Shown: positions 1 to 8,251 of the stretch, piece by piece
Numbering within the stretch: the first letter of the stretch is position 1
Layout: each line of letters opens with the position of its first letter
Assembly: GCA_947482825.1 (NCBI GenBank)
Contig: CANKMT010000001.1
Coordinates: 83,588 to 147,587, forward strand
Length of the DNA: 64,000 bases
Reading direction: 5' to 3'
DNA from: Betaproteobacteria bacterium
GTDB taxonomy: Bacteria > Pseudomonadota > Gammaproteobacteria > Burkholderiales > SG8-39
The notes under the pieces: model-generated
What the model was told of the DNA's origin: nothing
Seen by the model: the letters and a program-made list of their open reading frames with translations, nothing else
Databases searched by the model: none
Translations under genes and position numbers: made by a program

Positions 1-442
1 TGTCGTCTTTCGCCGGGCCGGTGGAACCGTAGCCGGTCAATGCGCAGTAGATGATCGAAGGATTCACCGCACTTAGCGCCGCATAGTCGATGCCGAGGCG
101 CGTCGCGACGCCGGCGCGGAAATTTTCCACTACGACGTCGGATTTTTTCACCATCTCGAGGAAGATCGAGCGGCCCTCGGGCGACTTGAGATCGAGCGTG
201 ACCGATTTCTTGCCGCGCTGGCGCTTGAGGTAGGCGAGCCCCATGTCCTGCGGTGTCCTGCGCTCGAACGCGATGCCCCCGGGGCCGTCGTAGGGTGGTG
301 CGAAGGCAGTGGGGTCACCGCCCCTGGGGTCGTCGACCTTGATGACTTCGGCGCCCATGCCGGCGAGGAACAGCGTGCATTGCGGACCGGAAAAGAACCG
401 GGTCAGGTCCAGCACGACCACGCCGTCCAGGATTTTCTTCAT
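1..442 (-). CDS. CoA-transferase family III (CaiB/BaiF), N-terminal part, cut by window edge
   Basis: The first about 147 residues run off the left edge of the window. The N-terminus reads MKKILDGVVVLDLTRFFSG, followed by GPQCTLFLAGMGAEVIKVD and a GAGVATRLGID-type segment. This is the classical opening of class III CoA transferases, which move CoA between acyl-CoA and a free carboxylate. The ATG at 442 is the first in-frame start. It diverges from the Bug receptor gene that begins 120 bases away. The substrate cannot be told from this part. Confidence 0.85.
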   Translation of the reverse strand, partial: MKKILDGVVVLDLTRFFSGPQCTLFLAGMGAEVIKVDDPRGGDPTAFAPPYDGPGGIAFERRTPQDMGLAYLKRQRGKKSVTLDLKSPEGRSIFLEMVKKSDVVVENFRAGVATRLGIDYAALSAVNPSIIYCALTGYGSTGPAKDD

Positions 443-561
443 GGCGTCAGTCTAGGGGATGCAGGCCGCATGAAGTAACCGGAGGTTCGCAGCGAAACCG
501 TGCTCTTTCGACGGCAGCCGCATGGCACAATCGTCCGGCAATCTCCCCCTACGGAAAGCCG

Positions 562-1536
562 ATGCCCATCGCTTGCAAGCTGCTCCTGTCCCTTCTCGCC
601 CTGTTCGCGTTCCATGGCCAGGCCTGGTCGCAGGGCGCCTACCCGAACAAGCCGGTGAAGATCATCGTGGCCTTCCCGCCGGGCCAGGCCACCGACCAGG
701 CGGCGCGCGCGATCGCGCAGAAGCTCTCCGAAAACCTCGGTCAGCAGTTCTTCGTCGAGAACAAGCCGGGCGCGGCGAGCATCATCGGTTCGGAAGCCGC
801 GGCCAAGTCGCCGAACGACGGCTACACGCTGTTCATGGGGTCTTCGGGCAGCCTCGCAGTGAACCCGGGCATGTACGCAAAACTGCCTTACGACCCGATC
901 AAGGATTTCACGCCGATCTCGCTCGCGTTGAAGGTGCCGTTCTTCGTCGTGATCAACCCGGCGGTCCCAGCCGGTTCGATCAAGGAGCTGGTGGCTTACC
1001 TCAAGGCAAACCCGGGCAAGGTGAATTTCGGCTCCGCGGGCAACGGCGCGAGCAATCACCTGTCGACCGAGTTGTTCAAGAGCGTGACCGGAGTCTCGAT
1101 AGTGCACGTGCCGTACAAAGGCTCGCCGCCCGCGGTGACCGACCTCCTCGCCGGGCAGATCGGCCTGATGTTCGAGACCGGCCCGCTGATCATGCCGCAT
1201 GCGAAGAGCGGCAGGCTCAAGTTGCTCGCCGTGGGCAGCGCGCAGCGCTCGCTTGCCGCGCCCGATCTCGTGACGGTCGCCGAATCCGGCTATCCGGGTT
1301 TCGAGACCGTCGGCTGGGCGGGACTGCTTGCGCCAACCGGGACGCCCAGGGAAATTGTCGCGAAGCTGAATGCGGAAGTCGTGAAGATCCTTTCGCAAAC
1401 CGAAGTCACCGGGCGCTTCGTCACGCTGGGCGCGGAACTGCTGAGCAGCTCAGCCGACGATTTCGGCGCCTACATCAAGTCGGAGACCGCCAAGTGGGGC
1501 AAGGTCATCAGGGAATCCGGCGCCAAGGCGGACTGA
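562..1536 (+). CDS. Bug-family TTT solute-binding receptor
   Basis: A 324-residue periplasmic receptor. A signal peptide (about 1-23, ending ...QAWSQG) is followed by YPNKPVKIIVAFPPG, the standard start of the mature Bug/TctC fold. Later motifs such as GSAGNGASNHLSTELFK and VPYKGSPPAVTDLL also match. These proteins bind carboxylates or small aromatics for tripartite tricarboxylate transporters, but no TctA/TctB membrane gene is nearby, so it is an orphan receptor. Its stop is 21 bases before the selA start. That may be chance neighbourhood rather than shared function. Confidence 0.93.
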   Translation: MPIACKLLLSLLALFAFHGQAWSQGAYPNKPVKIIVAFPPGQATDQAARAIAQKLSENLGQQFFVENKPGAASIIGSEAAAKSPNDGYTLFMGSSGSLAVNPGMYAKLPYDPIKDFTPISLALKVPFFVVINPAVPAGSIKELVAYLKANPGKVNFGSAGNGASNHLSTELFKSVTGVSIVHVPYKGSPPAVTDLLAGQIGLMFETGPLIMPHAKSGRLKLLAVGSAQRSLAAPDLVTVAESGYPGFETVGWAGLLAPTGTPREIVAKLNAEVVKILSQTEVTGRFVTLGAELLSSSADDFGAYIKSETAKWGKVIRESGAKAD

Positions 1537-1557
1537 GCGCGCAAGGCCATTGACGCC

Positions 1558-2961
1558 ATGGCCCGCGGCGCGCTCGCTTCACTGCCTTCGGTCGATCGGC
1601 TGATCAGCTCGCCGGAGGGCGCGGCGCTATCCGCCCGGCACGGTCATGCATTGCTCGTTGAAGCCGCGCGCGCGGTGCTGGCCGAAGAGCGCGAACGGTT
1701 GTCGAAAGCCCCGGCGGCCGCAGGCGCGGACCTACCTGCGCTGACGGCGAAATGCGCCGCGTGGATCGAGACGCTGATGCGAGCGTCGCTGCGCCCGGTC
1801 TTCAACCTCACGGGCACCGTGCTGCATACCAACCTCGGGCGCGCGCTCTATCCGAAGACTGCGATCGAAGCCGCCACGCAGGCGATGGCCGGCCCGGTCA
1901 ACCTCGAATACGAAATCGAAGGCGCTGCGCGCGGGGAACGAGACTCGCATGTCGAGTCATGGATCAGGCGCCTGACCGGGGCCGAAGCCGCTGTGGTCGT
2001 CAACAACAATGCCGCGGCGGTCTACCTCACCCTGTATGCTCTCGCGCGCCGCAAGGAAGTCATCGTGTCGCGCGGCGAGCTGGTGGAGATCGGCGGGTCG
2101 TTCCGCATCCCCGACATCATGGCGAGCGCCGGTTGCAAGCTGCGCGAAGTCGGCACGACGAACCGCACGCACCCGAAGGATTTCGAAGGCGCCCTGGGCA
2201 AGGCGACCGGTGCGATCATGAAAGTGCACACGAGCAACTATTCGGTGCAGGGCTTTACCGCGACGGTGCCCGAAGCCGAGCTCGCGGCGATCGCGCACAA
2301 GCACGGCGTGCCGCTGATCAACGACCTCGGATGCGGAATGCTCGTGAACCTCGAGGACTTCGGGTTGCCGCACGAGCCCACGCCGCGCGAGGCGATCGCC
2401 AACGGCGCGGACATCGTGACCTTCAGCGGCGACAAGCTGCTGGGCGGGCCGCAGTGCGGGCTCATCGTCGGGCGCAAGGACCTGGTCGAGCGCATCCGCA
2501 AGAACCCGATGAAGCGCGCGCTTCGCATCGACAAGGTGAGGCTAGCCGCGCTCGAGGCGGTGCTGCGCCTGTATGCGAACCCGGAGAGGCTTGCGTCGGA
2601 ATTGACGACGTTGCGCCTGCTCACCCGGTCGCGGGAAGAAATCCTTTCGGTGGCGCAGCGAGTGATGCCCGTTGTCGAGAAAGCGCTGGCCGGTCAGGCC
2701 GCCGTGAGAGTCCTCGAATGCGCCAGCCAGATCGGCAGCGGGGCGCTGCCGGTGGAAACCTTGCCGAGCGCGGGAATCGCCATGATCCCGGCCGGCAAGC
2801 GCCGCAGCGGCGCCGCCGATGCGCTGGCGCGGGCGTTTCGCGCGCTGCCGGTGCCGGTGATCGGCCGCATCAACGAAGGCGAGTTCATCCTCGACTTGCG
2901 CTGCCTCGAAGACGAGGCCGGGCTCGTCGCGCAGCTCGCCCACCTGCGGTTGCCGGGGTGA
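1558..2961 (+). CDS. selA: L-seryl-tRNA(Sec) selenium transferase SelA
   Basis: A 467-residue PLP enzyme that turns seryl-tRNA(Sec) into selenocysteinyl-tRNA(Sec) using selenophosphate. The core holds [17 protein letters not shown] (about 82-98), [14 protein letters not shown] and the PLP-lysine motif [10 protein letters not shown], where K293 corresponds to the known catalytic lysine. Its length is normal for bacterial SelA. The ATG at 1558 gives the expected N-terminal helical domain. Five bases separate it from the selB GTG start, so the two are co-transcribed. With selB and selC in the window, the Sec insertion pathway here lacks only selD. Confidence 0.97.
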   Translation: MARGALASLPSVDRLISSPEGAALSARHGHALLVEAARAVLAEERERLSKAPAAAGADLPALTAKCAAWIETLMRASLRPVFNLTGTVLHTNLGRALYPKTAIEAATQAMAGPVNLEYEIEGAARGERDSHVESWIRRLTGAEAAVVVNNNAAAVYLTLYALARRKEVIVSRGELVEIGGSFRIPDIMASAGCKLREVGTTNRTHPKDFEGALGKATGAIMKVHTSNYSVQGFTATVPEAELAAIAHKHGVPLINDLGCGMLVNLEDFGLPHEPTPREAIANGADIVTFSGDKLLGGPQCGLIVGRKDLVERIRKNPMKRALRIDKVRLAALEAVLRLYANPERLASELTTLRLLTRSREEILSVAQRVMPVVEKALAGQAAVRVLECASQIGSGALPVETLPSAGIAMIPAGKRRSGAADALARAFRALPVPVIGRINEGEFILDLRCLEDEAGLVAQLAHLRLPG

Positions 2962-2965
2962 GCCG

Positions 2966-4969
2966 GTGATCGTCGCCACCGCCGGCCACATCGACCACGG
3001 CAAGACTGCCCTGGTCCGGGCGCTCACCGGCGTGGACACCGATCCGCTGCCGGAAGAGAAAGCGCGCGGCATTTCGATCGACCTCGGTTTCGCCTACCTG
3101 CGCACCCCCGGCGGCGCAACGATCGGCTTCGTCGACGTGCCCGGCCACGAGCGGTTCGTGCGCAACATGCTGGCCGGCGTCTGCGGCATCGATTTCGTTC
3201 TGTTCGTGGTCGCGGCCGACGACGGCGTGATGCCGCAGACCATCGAGCACCTGCACATCGTAGAGCTGCTTTCGGTGAAGCGTGGCATCGCGGTGATCAC
3301 AAAGAGTGACCGCGTTCCCGCGGCCCGCGTGGAAGAAGTTGCGGCGAGCGTGCGCGCGCTGCTGGGGCCCACCGGACTTGCCGCGATCGAGGTGCTGCCG
3401 GTCTCGGCGTTGACAGGCGCCGGCATGGCGCCGTTGCGCGCGGGCCTCGAAGCCGAAGCGGGAAGGCAGGGCCGGCAGGGACAGGAGGGTCGCCGGTTTC
3501 GCTATGCAGTGGATCGAGTGTTCAGCGTGGCCGGCAGCGGGACCGTGGTGACCGGGACGGTCTTCAACGGCTCGGTGGCTGCGGGCGACAAGCTTCGGCT
3601 TTCGCCCGCCGGGACCGAAGTGCGCGTGCGCGGCTTGCAGAAGGATGGCAAAGCCGCCACCGGCGCGTCGGCTGGCGAGCGCTGTGCCCTCAACCTGACC
3701 GGCGTCGACGTCGGTCACGTCCTGCGCGGCGATTGGGTGGTGGATCCGGGATTGCACGTCCCTACGCAACGACTCGACGTGCGCATGAGGGTGCTCGAAG
3801 ACGAGAAGCGCCCGCTCGCGCACTGGACGCCGGTGCACCTGTATCTTGGCGCCGGCGACGTCCTTGCGAGGGTCTCTATCCGCCGCGGTGGTTCGATCAA
3901 GCCGGGCGAGTCGGCCGTCATGCAGTTCGTGACCGACAAGCCGGTATCGGCGCTGAGCGGCGACCGCTTCATCGTGCGCGACCAATCGGCGCTTCGCACG
4001 CTGGGCGGCGGCGTCGTGATCGATCCGGCCGCGCAACGCAAGCGTCGCAGCGCCCAGGTGCGCGCGGCGCAGCTTGCGGCGCTTGAGGCTGGAGACCCCG
4101 CCCGGGCGCTGCGCGCGTTGCAGGCATGCTCGCCGGCCGGCGTGGACCTCGACTGGTTCGCCCGCATCTTCAATCTCGACGAAGCGCTGGCCGCGTCGCT
4201 GGTGGAGGCGGAAAAGCTCGCGGTCATCGGCAAGGAGCCGCGCATTGGCCTGCCGCGGTCCGCGATCGATTCAGTCGGCGCAAGCGTGCTCGAGGCGTTG
4301 AAGAAATTCCATGCCGATTCGCCGCAGGCGGCCGGCCTCGAGGTCGCGGTCCTTCGCAGGCAGTGCGCGCCGCAACTGGCCGCGCCTACGTTCGCCGCAA
4401 TCCTTCGCTTGCTGGCCGAGAAGAAGCAGCTCGAAGCGGCCGGCTCGGTCGCGCGCCTGCCCCGCCATGTGGCGACCGACAATCCGGCCGACGAGAAGAT
4501 GTGGAATGCCGTGCAGCCGATCCTTCACGCTGCGGGGTACGGCGGATTGACGATTCCCGAACTCGCCGCGGCCGCCTCGGCCCGCGAGCCGCAGGTCAAG
4601 GATTTCCTGCACCGCAAGGCGAAGACCGGCGAACTGGTTCGCGCCACCGACAACCGGTTCTACCTCCGGGGCACGCTTGCGGCGTTTGCCGCCATCGCGA
4701 CAGAGGTGGCGAAAGGCGTCCCCGAAGGAAAGTTCACCGCGGCGCAGGTGCGCGACCGGACCGACATCGGCCGGGGACGCGCGATCGAGATCCTCGAATG
4801 CCTCGACCGCCTCGGCATCACGCGGCGCATCGGCGACCTGCGTGTGATGGCCAAGGACTACGCCGGCATCCTCGGCGAAGCGGTGCCGCCGCCTGCGAAG
4901 ACCGCTGGATCGAAGCCATTGACTCCCCCACCATCCAAGCCATCGATCAAGCGGAGACCCTATGCCTGA
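2966..4969 (+). CDS. selB: Selenocysteine-specific elongation factor SelB
   Basis: A 667-residue GTPase that carries Sec-tRNA(Sec) to the ribosome and binds the SECIS hairpin through C-terminal winged-helix domains. The N-terminus has the G1 box GHIDHGKT (7-14), DVPGHE (G3) and TKSD (G4). These are followed by EF-Tu-like beta-barrels and a long C-terminal region with winged-helix character. The GTG at 2966 lies 5 bases after the selA stop. The 3' end overlaps the next gene by 8 bases. It is slightly longer than E. coli SelB because of a Pro/Lys-rich tail. Confidence 0.97.
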   Translation: MIVATAGHIDHGKTALVRALTGVDTDPLPEEKARGISIDLGFAYLRTPGGATIGFVDVPGHERFVRNMLAGVCGIDFVLFVVAADDGVMPQTIEHLHIVELLSVKRGIAVITKSDRVPAARVEEVAASVRALLGPTGLAAIEVLPVSALTGAGMAPLRAGLEAEAGRQGRQGQEGRRFRYAVDRVFSVAGSGTVVTGTVFNGSVAAGDKLRLSPAGTEVRVRGLQKDGKAATGASAGERCALNLTGVDVGHVLRGDWVVDPGLHVPTQRLDVRMRVLEDEKRPLAHWTPVHLYLGAGDVLARVSIRRGGSIKPGESAVMQFVTDKPVSALSGDRFIVRDQSALRTLGGGVVIDPAAQRKRRSAQVRAAQLAALEAGDPARALRALQACSPAGVDLDWFARIFNLDEALAASLVEAEKLAVIGKEPRIGLPRSAIDSVGASVLEALKKFHADSPQAAGLEVAVLRRQCAPQLAAPTFAAILRLLAEKKQLEAAGSVARLPRHVATDNPADEKMWNAVQPILHAAGYGGLTIPELAAAASAREPQVKDFLHRKAKTGELVRATDNRFYLRGTLAAFAAIATEVAKGVPEGKFTAAQVRDRTDIGRGRAIEILECLDRLGITRRIGDLRVMAKDYAGILGEAVPPPAKTAGSKPLTPPPSKPSIKRRPYA

Positions 4970-5858
4970 ACCTTACGACGTCCTGGTCATCGGGACCGGG
5001 ATCACCGGCCTTACCGCAGCGCGCCAGGCGCTGCGTGAAGGCCTGGTGACAGCCGCCATGGAATCGATGTTCTTCGGCGGACTGGTGACGAACATCAACG
5101 ACCTCGATGGCGAACCCGGTGGTTCCGGCAGCGACGTGTCCGCCGGGTTGATGATGGAAATCTCGCAGATGGGCGTGAAGAATATTTCGGAAGCGGCTTC
5201 TGCGATCACGCGCGACGGCGATTGCCTTGTCGTCAAGGGCGATGCGGGCAGCCATCGGGCGCGCTCGGTGATCATTGCCTCGGGCGCGCGGCTCAAGCAC
5301 CTCGGCGTACCTGGCGAAGCGGAGTTGGAAGAGAAAGGCGTTTCACGCTGCGCTGATTGCGACGGGCCGTTCTACCAGGGCAAGGAAGTCGTCGTGGTGG
5401 GGGGCGGCGACTCGGCTTTGCAGGAGGCCCTCGTCCTCACCGAGTTCGCCGGCAGGGTGCACCTCGTGCATCGCGGCGAAGAATTCCGCGCGCAGCAGCA
5501 TCTCGTCGATCGCCTCGCAGGGCATTCGAACATCCAAGTCCACATGAACACCCGGGTGGAGGCGGTCCTCGGTAGCGCCGCGGTCAGCGGCGTGAGGGTT
5601 CGCGCAGGCGACGGCGTATCCGAGATCGCCTGCGCAGGATTCTTCGCCTACGTCGGTCTGGAGCCTGCCAACGAATTCGTGCCGGCGGAAATCGCACGTG
5701 ATGCCGCCGGTTTCCTGCAAACAGATGAGGGCCTGCAGACCGCGATGCCTGGCGTATTCGCTGCCGGCGCGGTGCGCTTCGGTTATGGAGGCATGCTCAC
5801 GCATGCGATTGCCGAAGGAGAGGCCGCCGCAAAATCGGCGCTCGCATTGCTGCGATAA
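4962..5858 (+). CDS. Thioredoxin reductase-like FAD/NAD(P)H oxidoreductase
   Basis: A 298-residue flavoprotein with FAD motif GTGITG (11-16), a redox-active pair C130-A-D-C133 in a CADCDGPF segment, a second nucleotide motif VVVVGGGDSALQEA and a C-terminal GVFAAGAV FAD motif. This is the TrxB plan. It should pass NAD(P)H electrons to a thioredoxin-like partner. Its start overlaps the end of selB by 8 bases, so translation is coupled to the Sec machinery. I infer that it may supply electrons to the selenoproteins or thioredoxin-fusion protein at 11.6-14.7 kb, or to selenium reduction. It may not be the cell's main TrxB, because the first motif residues vary. Confidence 0.9.
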   Translation: MPEPYDVLVIGTGITGLTAARQALREGLVTAAMESMFFGGLVTNINDLDGEPGGSGSDVSAGLMMEISQMGVKNISEAASAITRDGDCLVVKGDAGSHRARSVIIASGARLKHLGVPGEAELEEKGVSRCADCDGPFYQGKEVVVVGGGDSALQEALVLTEFAGRVHLVHRGEEFRAQQHLVDRLAGHSNIQVHMNTRVEAVLGSAAVSGVRVRAGDGVSEIACAGFFAYVGLEPANEFVPAEIARDAAGFLQTDEGLQTAMPGVFAAGAVRFGYGGMLTHAIAEGEAAAKSALALLR

Positions 5859-5898
5859 TGCATGATGTAGTGCCATACAGAATGTGTTGGGGGCTGGT

Positions 5899-6162
5899 AT
5901 GAAAAGACTTTCCGTGCGCCTGGACGATGCCGAGTTCGCAGCGCTGTCCCGGTTGAGCGAGCAACTGGGTGAAACGCGCTCGCAGGTGGTGAAGCGTGGG
6001 ATTGCGACGCTTGCGAAGCAGAAGTTGCGTGGCGCGTCGGCGAACGAACTGGCCGAAAAACTCGGGCTGATCGGCTCGTTCAAGGGGAGCGCCGACCTGT
6101 CCGAAACCGCCGCCGTCCGGATCAAGCGAAAACTCAATGCCGAAGCCGCTCTGTGTAGATAG
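5899..6162 (+). CDS. Ribbon-helix-helix antitoxin-like protein
   Basis: An 87-residue basic protein. Its N-terminus MKRLSVRLDDAEFAALSRL is a typical RHH/CopG DNA-binding strand-helix, and the C-terminus is charged. The ATG at 5899 follows a GGGGG stretch. It overlaps the start of the PIN-domain remnant by 26 bases, the usual antitoxin-toxin arrangement. Since the toxin is decayed, it is probably a solitary antitoxin left beside selC. Confidence 0.75.
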   Translation: MKRLSVRLDDAEFAALSRLSEQLGETRSQVVKRGIATLAKQKLRGASANELAEKLGLIGSFKGSADLSETAAVRIKRKLNAEAALCR

Positions 6163-6373
6163 CGGGCCTTTTATCGCTTGGCTAAACGCACGTGACAAGC
6201 ACCACGCCCGTGCGGTCGAATTCTTCAGATCGGACCGACTTCTCGGTCTATCGCGGTCCAGGCGGGCACGCCTTCAGGAATCTTTTCTTCGCCTGAGAGC
6301 ACGCGGTGGCCGAAGGCCTCGCCGCGGCAAGACCCGCCGGGGCACCGCTGCGATAGACTTAGAGTTGCGGTAA
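6137..6373 (+). pseudogene. VapC-like PIN-domain toxin, truncated remnant
   Basis: The first about 33 residues (VDSGPFIAWLNARDKHHARAVEFF) match the N-terminus of VapC PIN ribonucleases, including the first metal-binding Asp. After that the frame turns into Arg-rich nonsense. It ends three bases before the tRNA-Sec gene, at a quarter of the normal conserved length. Another frame gives short PIN-like stretches (SVYRGPGGHAF, AVAEGLAAARPAG), so frameshift plus deletion is likely. No active nuclease is expected. Confidence 0.7.
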
Positions 6374-6376
6374 AGG

Positions 6377-6472
6377 GGAAGGGAATCGCTCCCGGTGGGG
6401 CGGCCGGACTTCAAACCCGGTGTGGGCCGTCTGACGGTCCTGTGTGGGTTCGACTCCCACTCTCTTCCGCCA
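6377..6472 (+). tRNA. selC: tRNA-Sec (UCA anticodon)
   Basis: A 96-base tRNA gene with encoded CCA end. The 8-bp acceptor stem pairs GGAAGGGA (6377-6384) with TCTCTTCC (6461-6468), with one G-T pair. Other marks are a long variable arm, the T-arm GGGTTCGACTCCC, and a CTTCAAA anticodon loop with TCA at 6411-6413. The 8-bp acceptor, long extra arm and TCA anticodon identify tRNA-Sec; the overall sequence resembles E. coli selC. It lies 0.5 kb downstream of the selA-selB-trxB-like operon. The lowest anticodon-stem pair appears as A-C. Confidence 0.97.
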
Positions 6473-6498
6473 AGAACTGTCCAGAAGCGCACCCAAAA

Positions 6499-6681
6499 CA
6501 GGCGCCGACGCTGGTGATTCATGGCGACCGCGACCCGCTGGTGCCGGTAGAAGGCGGCAGGGACACCGCCGCCAAGGTTCCGGGCGCAAAGCTGACGATC
6601 GTGCCGGGCATGGGCCACGACATGTCCGCGTGGCCGATGCTCGCAGAAGCAATCGCCGAACACGCCCTGGCGCAAAACTAG
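6499..6681 (+). pseudogene. Alpha/beta-hydrolase C-terminal fragment
   Basis: Only the last about 60 residues of an alpha/beta-hydrolase are present. They include TLVIHGDRDPLVPVEGG, holding the catalytic Asp strand, and IVPGMGHDMS, holding the catalytic His. They end in a normal TAG and are followed by a terminator hairpin. The N-terminal nucleophile half is missing. The fragment starts just after the selC CCA end, which suggests that an insertion or deletion event used the tRNA 3' end and removed the rest of the gene. Confidence 0.75.
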
Positions 6682-6683
6682 GA

Positions 6684-6900
6684 TTCAGCCGCGGGCGAAT
6701 CCCGGCTGTTTTTTTCGTGATTGGCTATTTCGCCTTGCTCAATTCCTCATCCCGCAGCGCGCGGCGCAGGATCTTGCCGACGTTGGTCTTGGGCAACTCG
6801 GCGCGGAACTCGACAAACCTGGGAATCTTGTAGCCGGTCGGGTCCTTGCGGCAGTGTTCGAGCACAGCCTGTTCGGTAAGCGCCGGGTCCTTGAAGGAGT
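6684..6900. repeat. Imperfect direct repeat, copy 1 (partner at about 8211-8430)
   Basis: The intergenic sequence TTCAGCCGCGGGCGAAT plus the 3' end of fadD occurs twice, here and at about 8211-8430, in the same orientation. The copies bracket the ATPase gene 6975-8117. They differ by frequent substitutions and a short indel between the terminator region and the fadD stop. Confidence 0.7.
6687..6715 (+). terminator. Rho-independent terminator after hydrolase fragment
   Basis: AGCCG with CGGG forms a stem with CCCGGCT, with one bulged C and a short CGAAT loop, followed directly by seven T. It lies between the converging hydrolase tail and fadD tail. The 5' half (TTCAGCCGCGGGCGAAT) occurs again at about 8211-8227 before the intact fadD, but without the second arm. 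Confidence 0.7.
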
Positions 6901-6912
6901 TGATCGGCATGT
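6725..6912 (-). pseudogene. fadD-like acyl-CoA ligase, C-terminal remnant
   Basis: About 60 residues at the end of this minus frame (from [19 protein letters not shown] to [14 protein letters not shown]) closely resemble the last residues of the intact ligase at 8252-9928. The differences are scattered, so the two are diverged paralogues or an old duplication. The upstream 500 residues are gone; the ATPase gene 6975-8117 occupies the place. Not functional as an enzyme. Confidence 0.8.
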
Positions 6913-6974
6913 TCGGCCCCCCCGGGCTGCGGCGCGACATCGTCAATCGCGTTTCCGTGATCATAGAGGCCCGA

Positions 6975-8117
6975 TCAAGCCGAAAGGGATGCCAACCAGT
7001 TTGCGGCACGCTCGACCGAAATGCGCCCGCGTTGCTCGGGTTGACGCAGGTAGCGCACTAGCAATGTGGCTTCCGCAGATGGGAAGCGGTCTGCGATTGC
7101 TGCAAGATAGGGCGGTATCGTCGGATCACTCAACTTGCATTCGGCGAAGCCGATTGGTTCGTCGTCTTCACACAGGGCGAAGTCGATCTCGCGGCCTTCC
7201 TTGTCGCGTACATAGCGCAGACTCATGGCGCGCCCTGCGGAATCTTGTAGAAAATGCGCGTGCCTGAGGAGCATGGTCGCACACGCATTTTCGAATATCG
7301 CCCCGTCGTCGCCTTTCACCAGACCGGTATCGAAGAAGTACACCTTCGGTTCCTTGAGGAGGGCGCGGGCGATATTTCGATGAAATGGACGAATCGTGAA
7401 AACAATATGCAATGCCTCGAGAATTTCCAGATAGCGACCGAGCGTGGTCGGGGCAATCTGCAAATCACGCGCCAGCGAGGCCAGTGACAGGGGAGAGCCA
7501 ACCCTCGTCCTGAGTATGTTCACAAATAAACGCATCGCCCGAACTTCACCGATCCGCGAAAACTCAAGAATGTCCTCGCGAATCACGCCTTCTAGATATA
7601 GCTGCCGCCATCGATCGGCATCCACCGGACTTTCGGCCAGAAACGGCTCAGGAAATCCACCGCGCTCGAGTATTCGCGCCAGTGCGGCTTCGGGCGTGGC
7701 ATCCGATGACTCCACCCATTCCTTCACCGTAATAGGGTGCAGACGCCATGCAAGGTAACGGCCGGCCAGCGATTCACCCGACTGACGAAAGGCGTCAAGG
7801 CGAGCGCTACCCGTGACGAGGATGGCTTGCGCCTCCAGGCGGCCGTCGTAGACGCCCTTCAGCCAGACTTTCCAGTCCTTCATCTTGTGCAGTTCGTCAA
7901 AGACCAAGAGTCGAGCCTTCGGCGACCAGCTTTGACCGAGGATAATCCGGCTATCGTCGATCACGTCCCAGTTCAGAACTTGCGCATTGGACCAGGTGGC
8001 TGCGAGCGAACGGGCCAATGTGGTCTTGCCGGCCTGACGAGGGCCGGAAAGAAACACCATCTTGCGGCCGAGGTCGGCTTGGATAAAAGGCGAAAGAGCG
8101 CGTTCCATGGCGCCCAT
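6975..8117 (-). CDS. AAA ATPase with C-terminal DUF4143 domain
   Basis: A 380-residue protein with Walker [10 protein letters not shown] (25-33) and Walker [10 protein letters not shown] (70-78). A DNA-binding-like middle and a C-terminal DUF4143 part end in [14 protein letters not shown] and [10 protein letters not shown], which resemble a nuclease-like fold. Proteins of this family are common in accessory regions and their role is not settled; some sit in toxin-antitoxin or defence settings. A second Met at 8108 is equally possible. No Shine-Dalgarno site precedes either start, and an inverted repeat lies just upstream. It stands alone between two fadD 3' ends. Confidence 0.88.
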   Translation of the reverse strand: MGAMERALSPFIQADLGRKMVFLSGPRQAGKTTLARSLAATWSNAQVLNWDVIDDSRIILGQSWSPKARLLVFDELHKMKDWKVWLKGVYDGRLEAQAILVTGSARLDAFRQSGESLAGRYLAWRLHPITVKEWVESSDATPEAALARILERGGFPEPFLAESPVDADRWRQLYLEGVIREDILEFSRIGEVRAMRLFVNILRTRVGSPLSLASLARDLQIAPTTLGRYLEILEALHIVFTIRPFHRNIARALLKEPKVYFFDTGLVKGDDGAIFENACATMLLRHAHFLQDSAGRAMSLRYVRDKEGREIDFALCEDDEPIGFAECKLSDPTIPPYLAAIADRFPSAEATLLVRYLRQPEQRGRISVERAANWLASLSA

Positions 8118-8130
8118 TCTGTCGGACTAT

Positions 8131-8154
8131 GGAAAATAGTCAAGACTATCTTCC
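8131..8154. promoter_or_regulatory. Inverted repeat upstream of the ATPase gene, possible operator/promoter
   Basis: GGAAAATAGTC and GACTATCTTCC form a near-perfect palindrome (one mismatch, 2-base centre). On the minus strand TTGACT lies 17 bases from CAGAAT, which overlaps the first ATG. This would give an almost leaderless mRNA starting near the second ATG. Confidence 0.45.
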
Positions 8155-8251
8155 ATTGAATGGCTCAATGGCCGTTATGTAGTTGCCAGTTCTACGCAAG
8201 AGGATGTTGTTCAGCCGCGGGCGAATACGATCCGTTCTGTTCGCGAATGCG

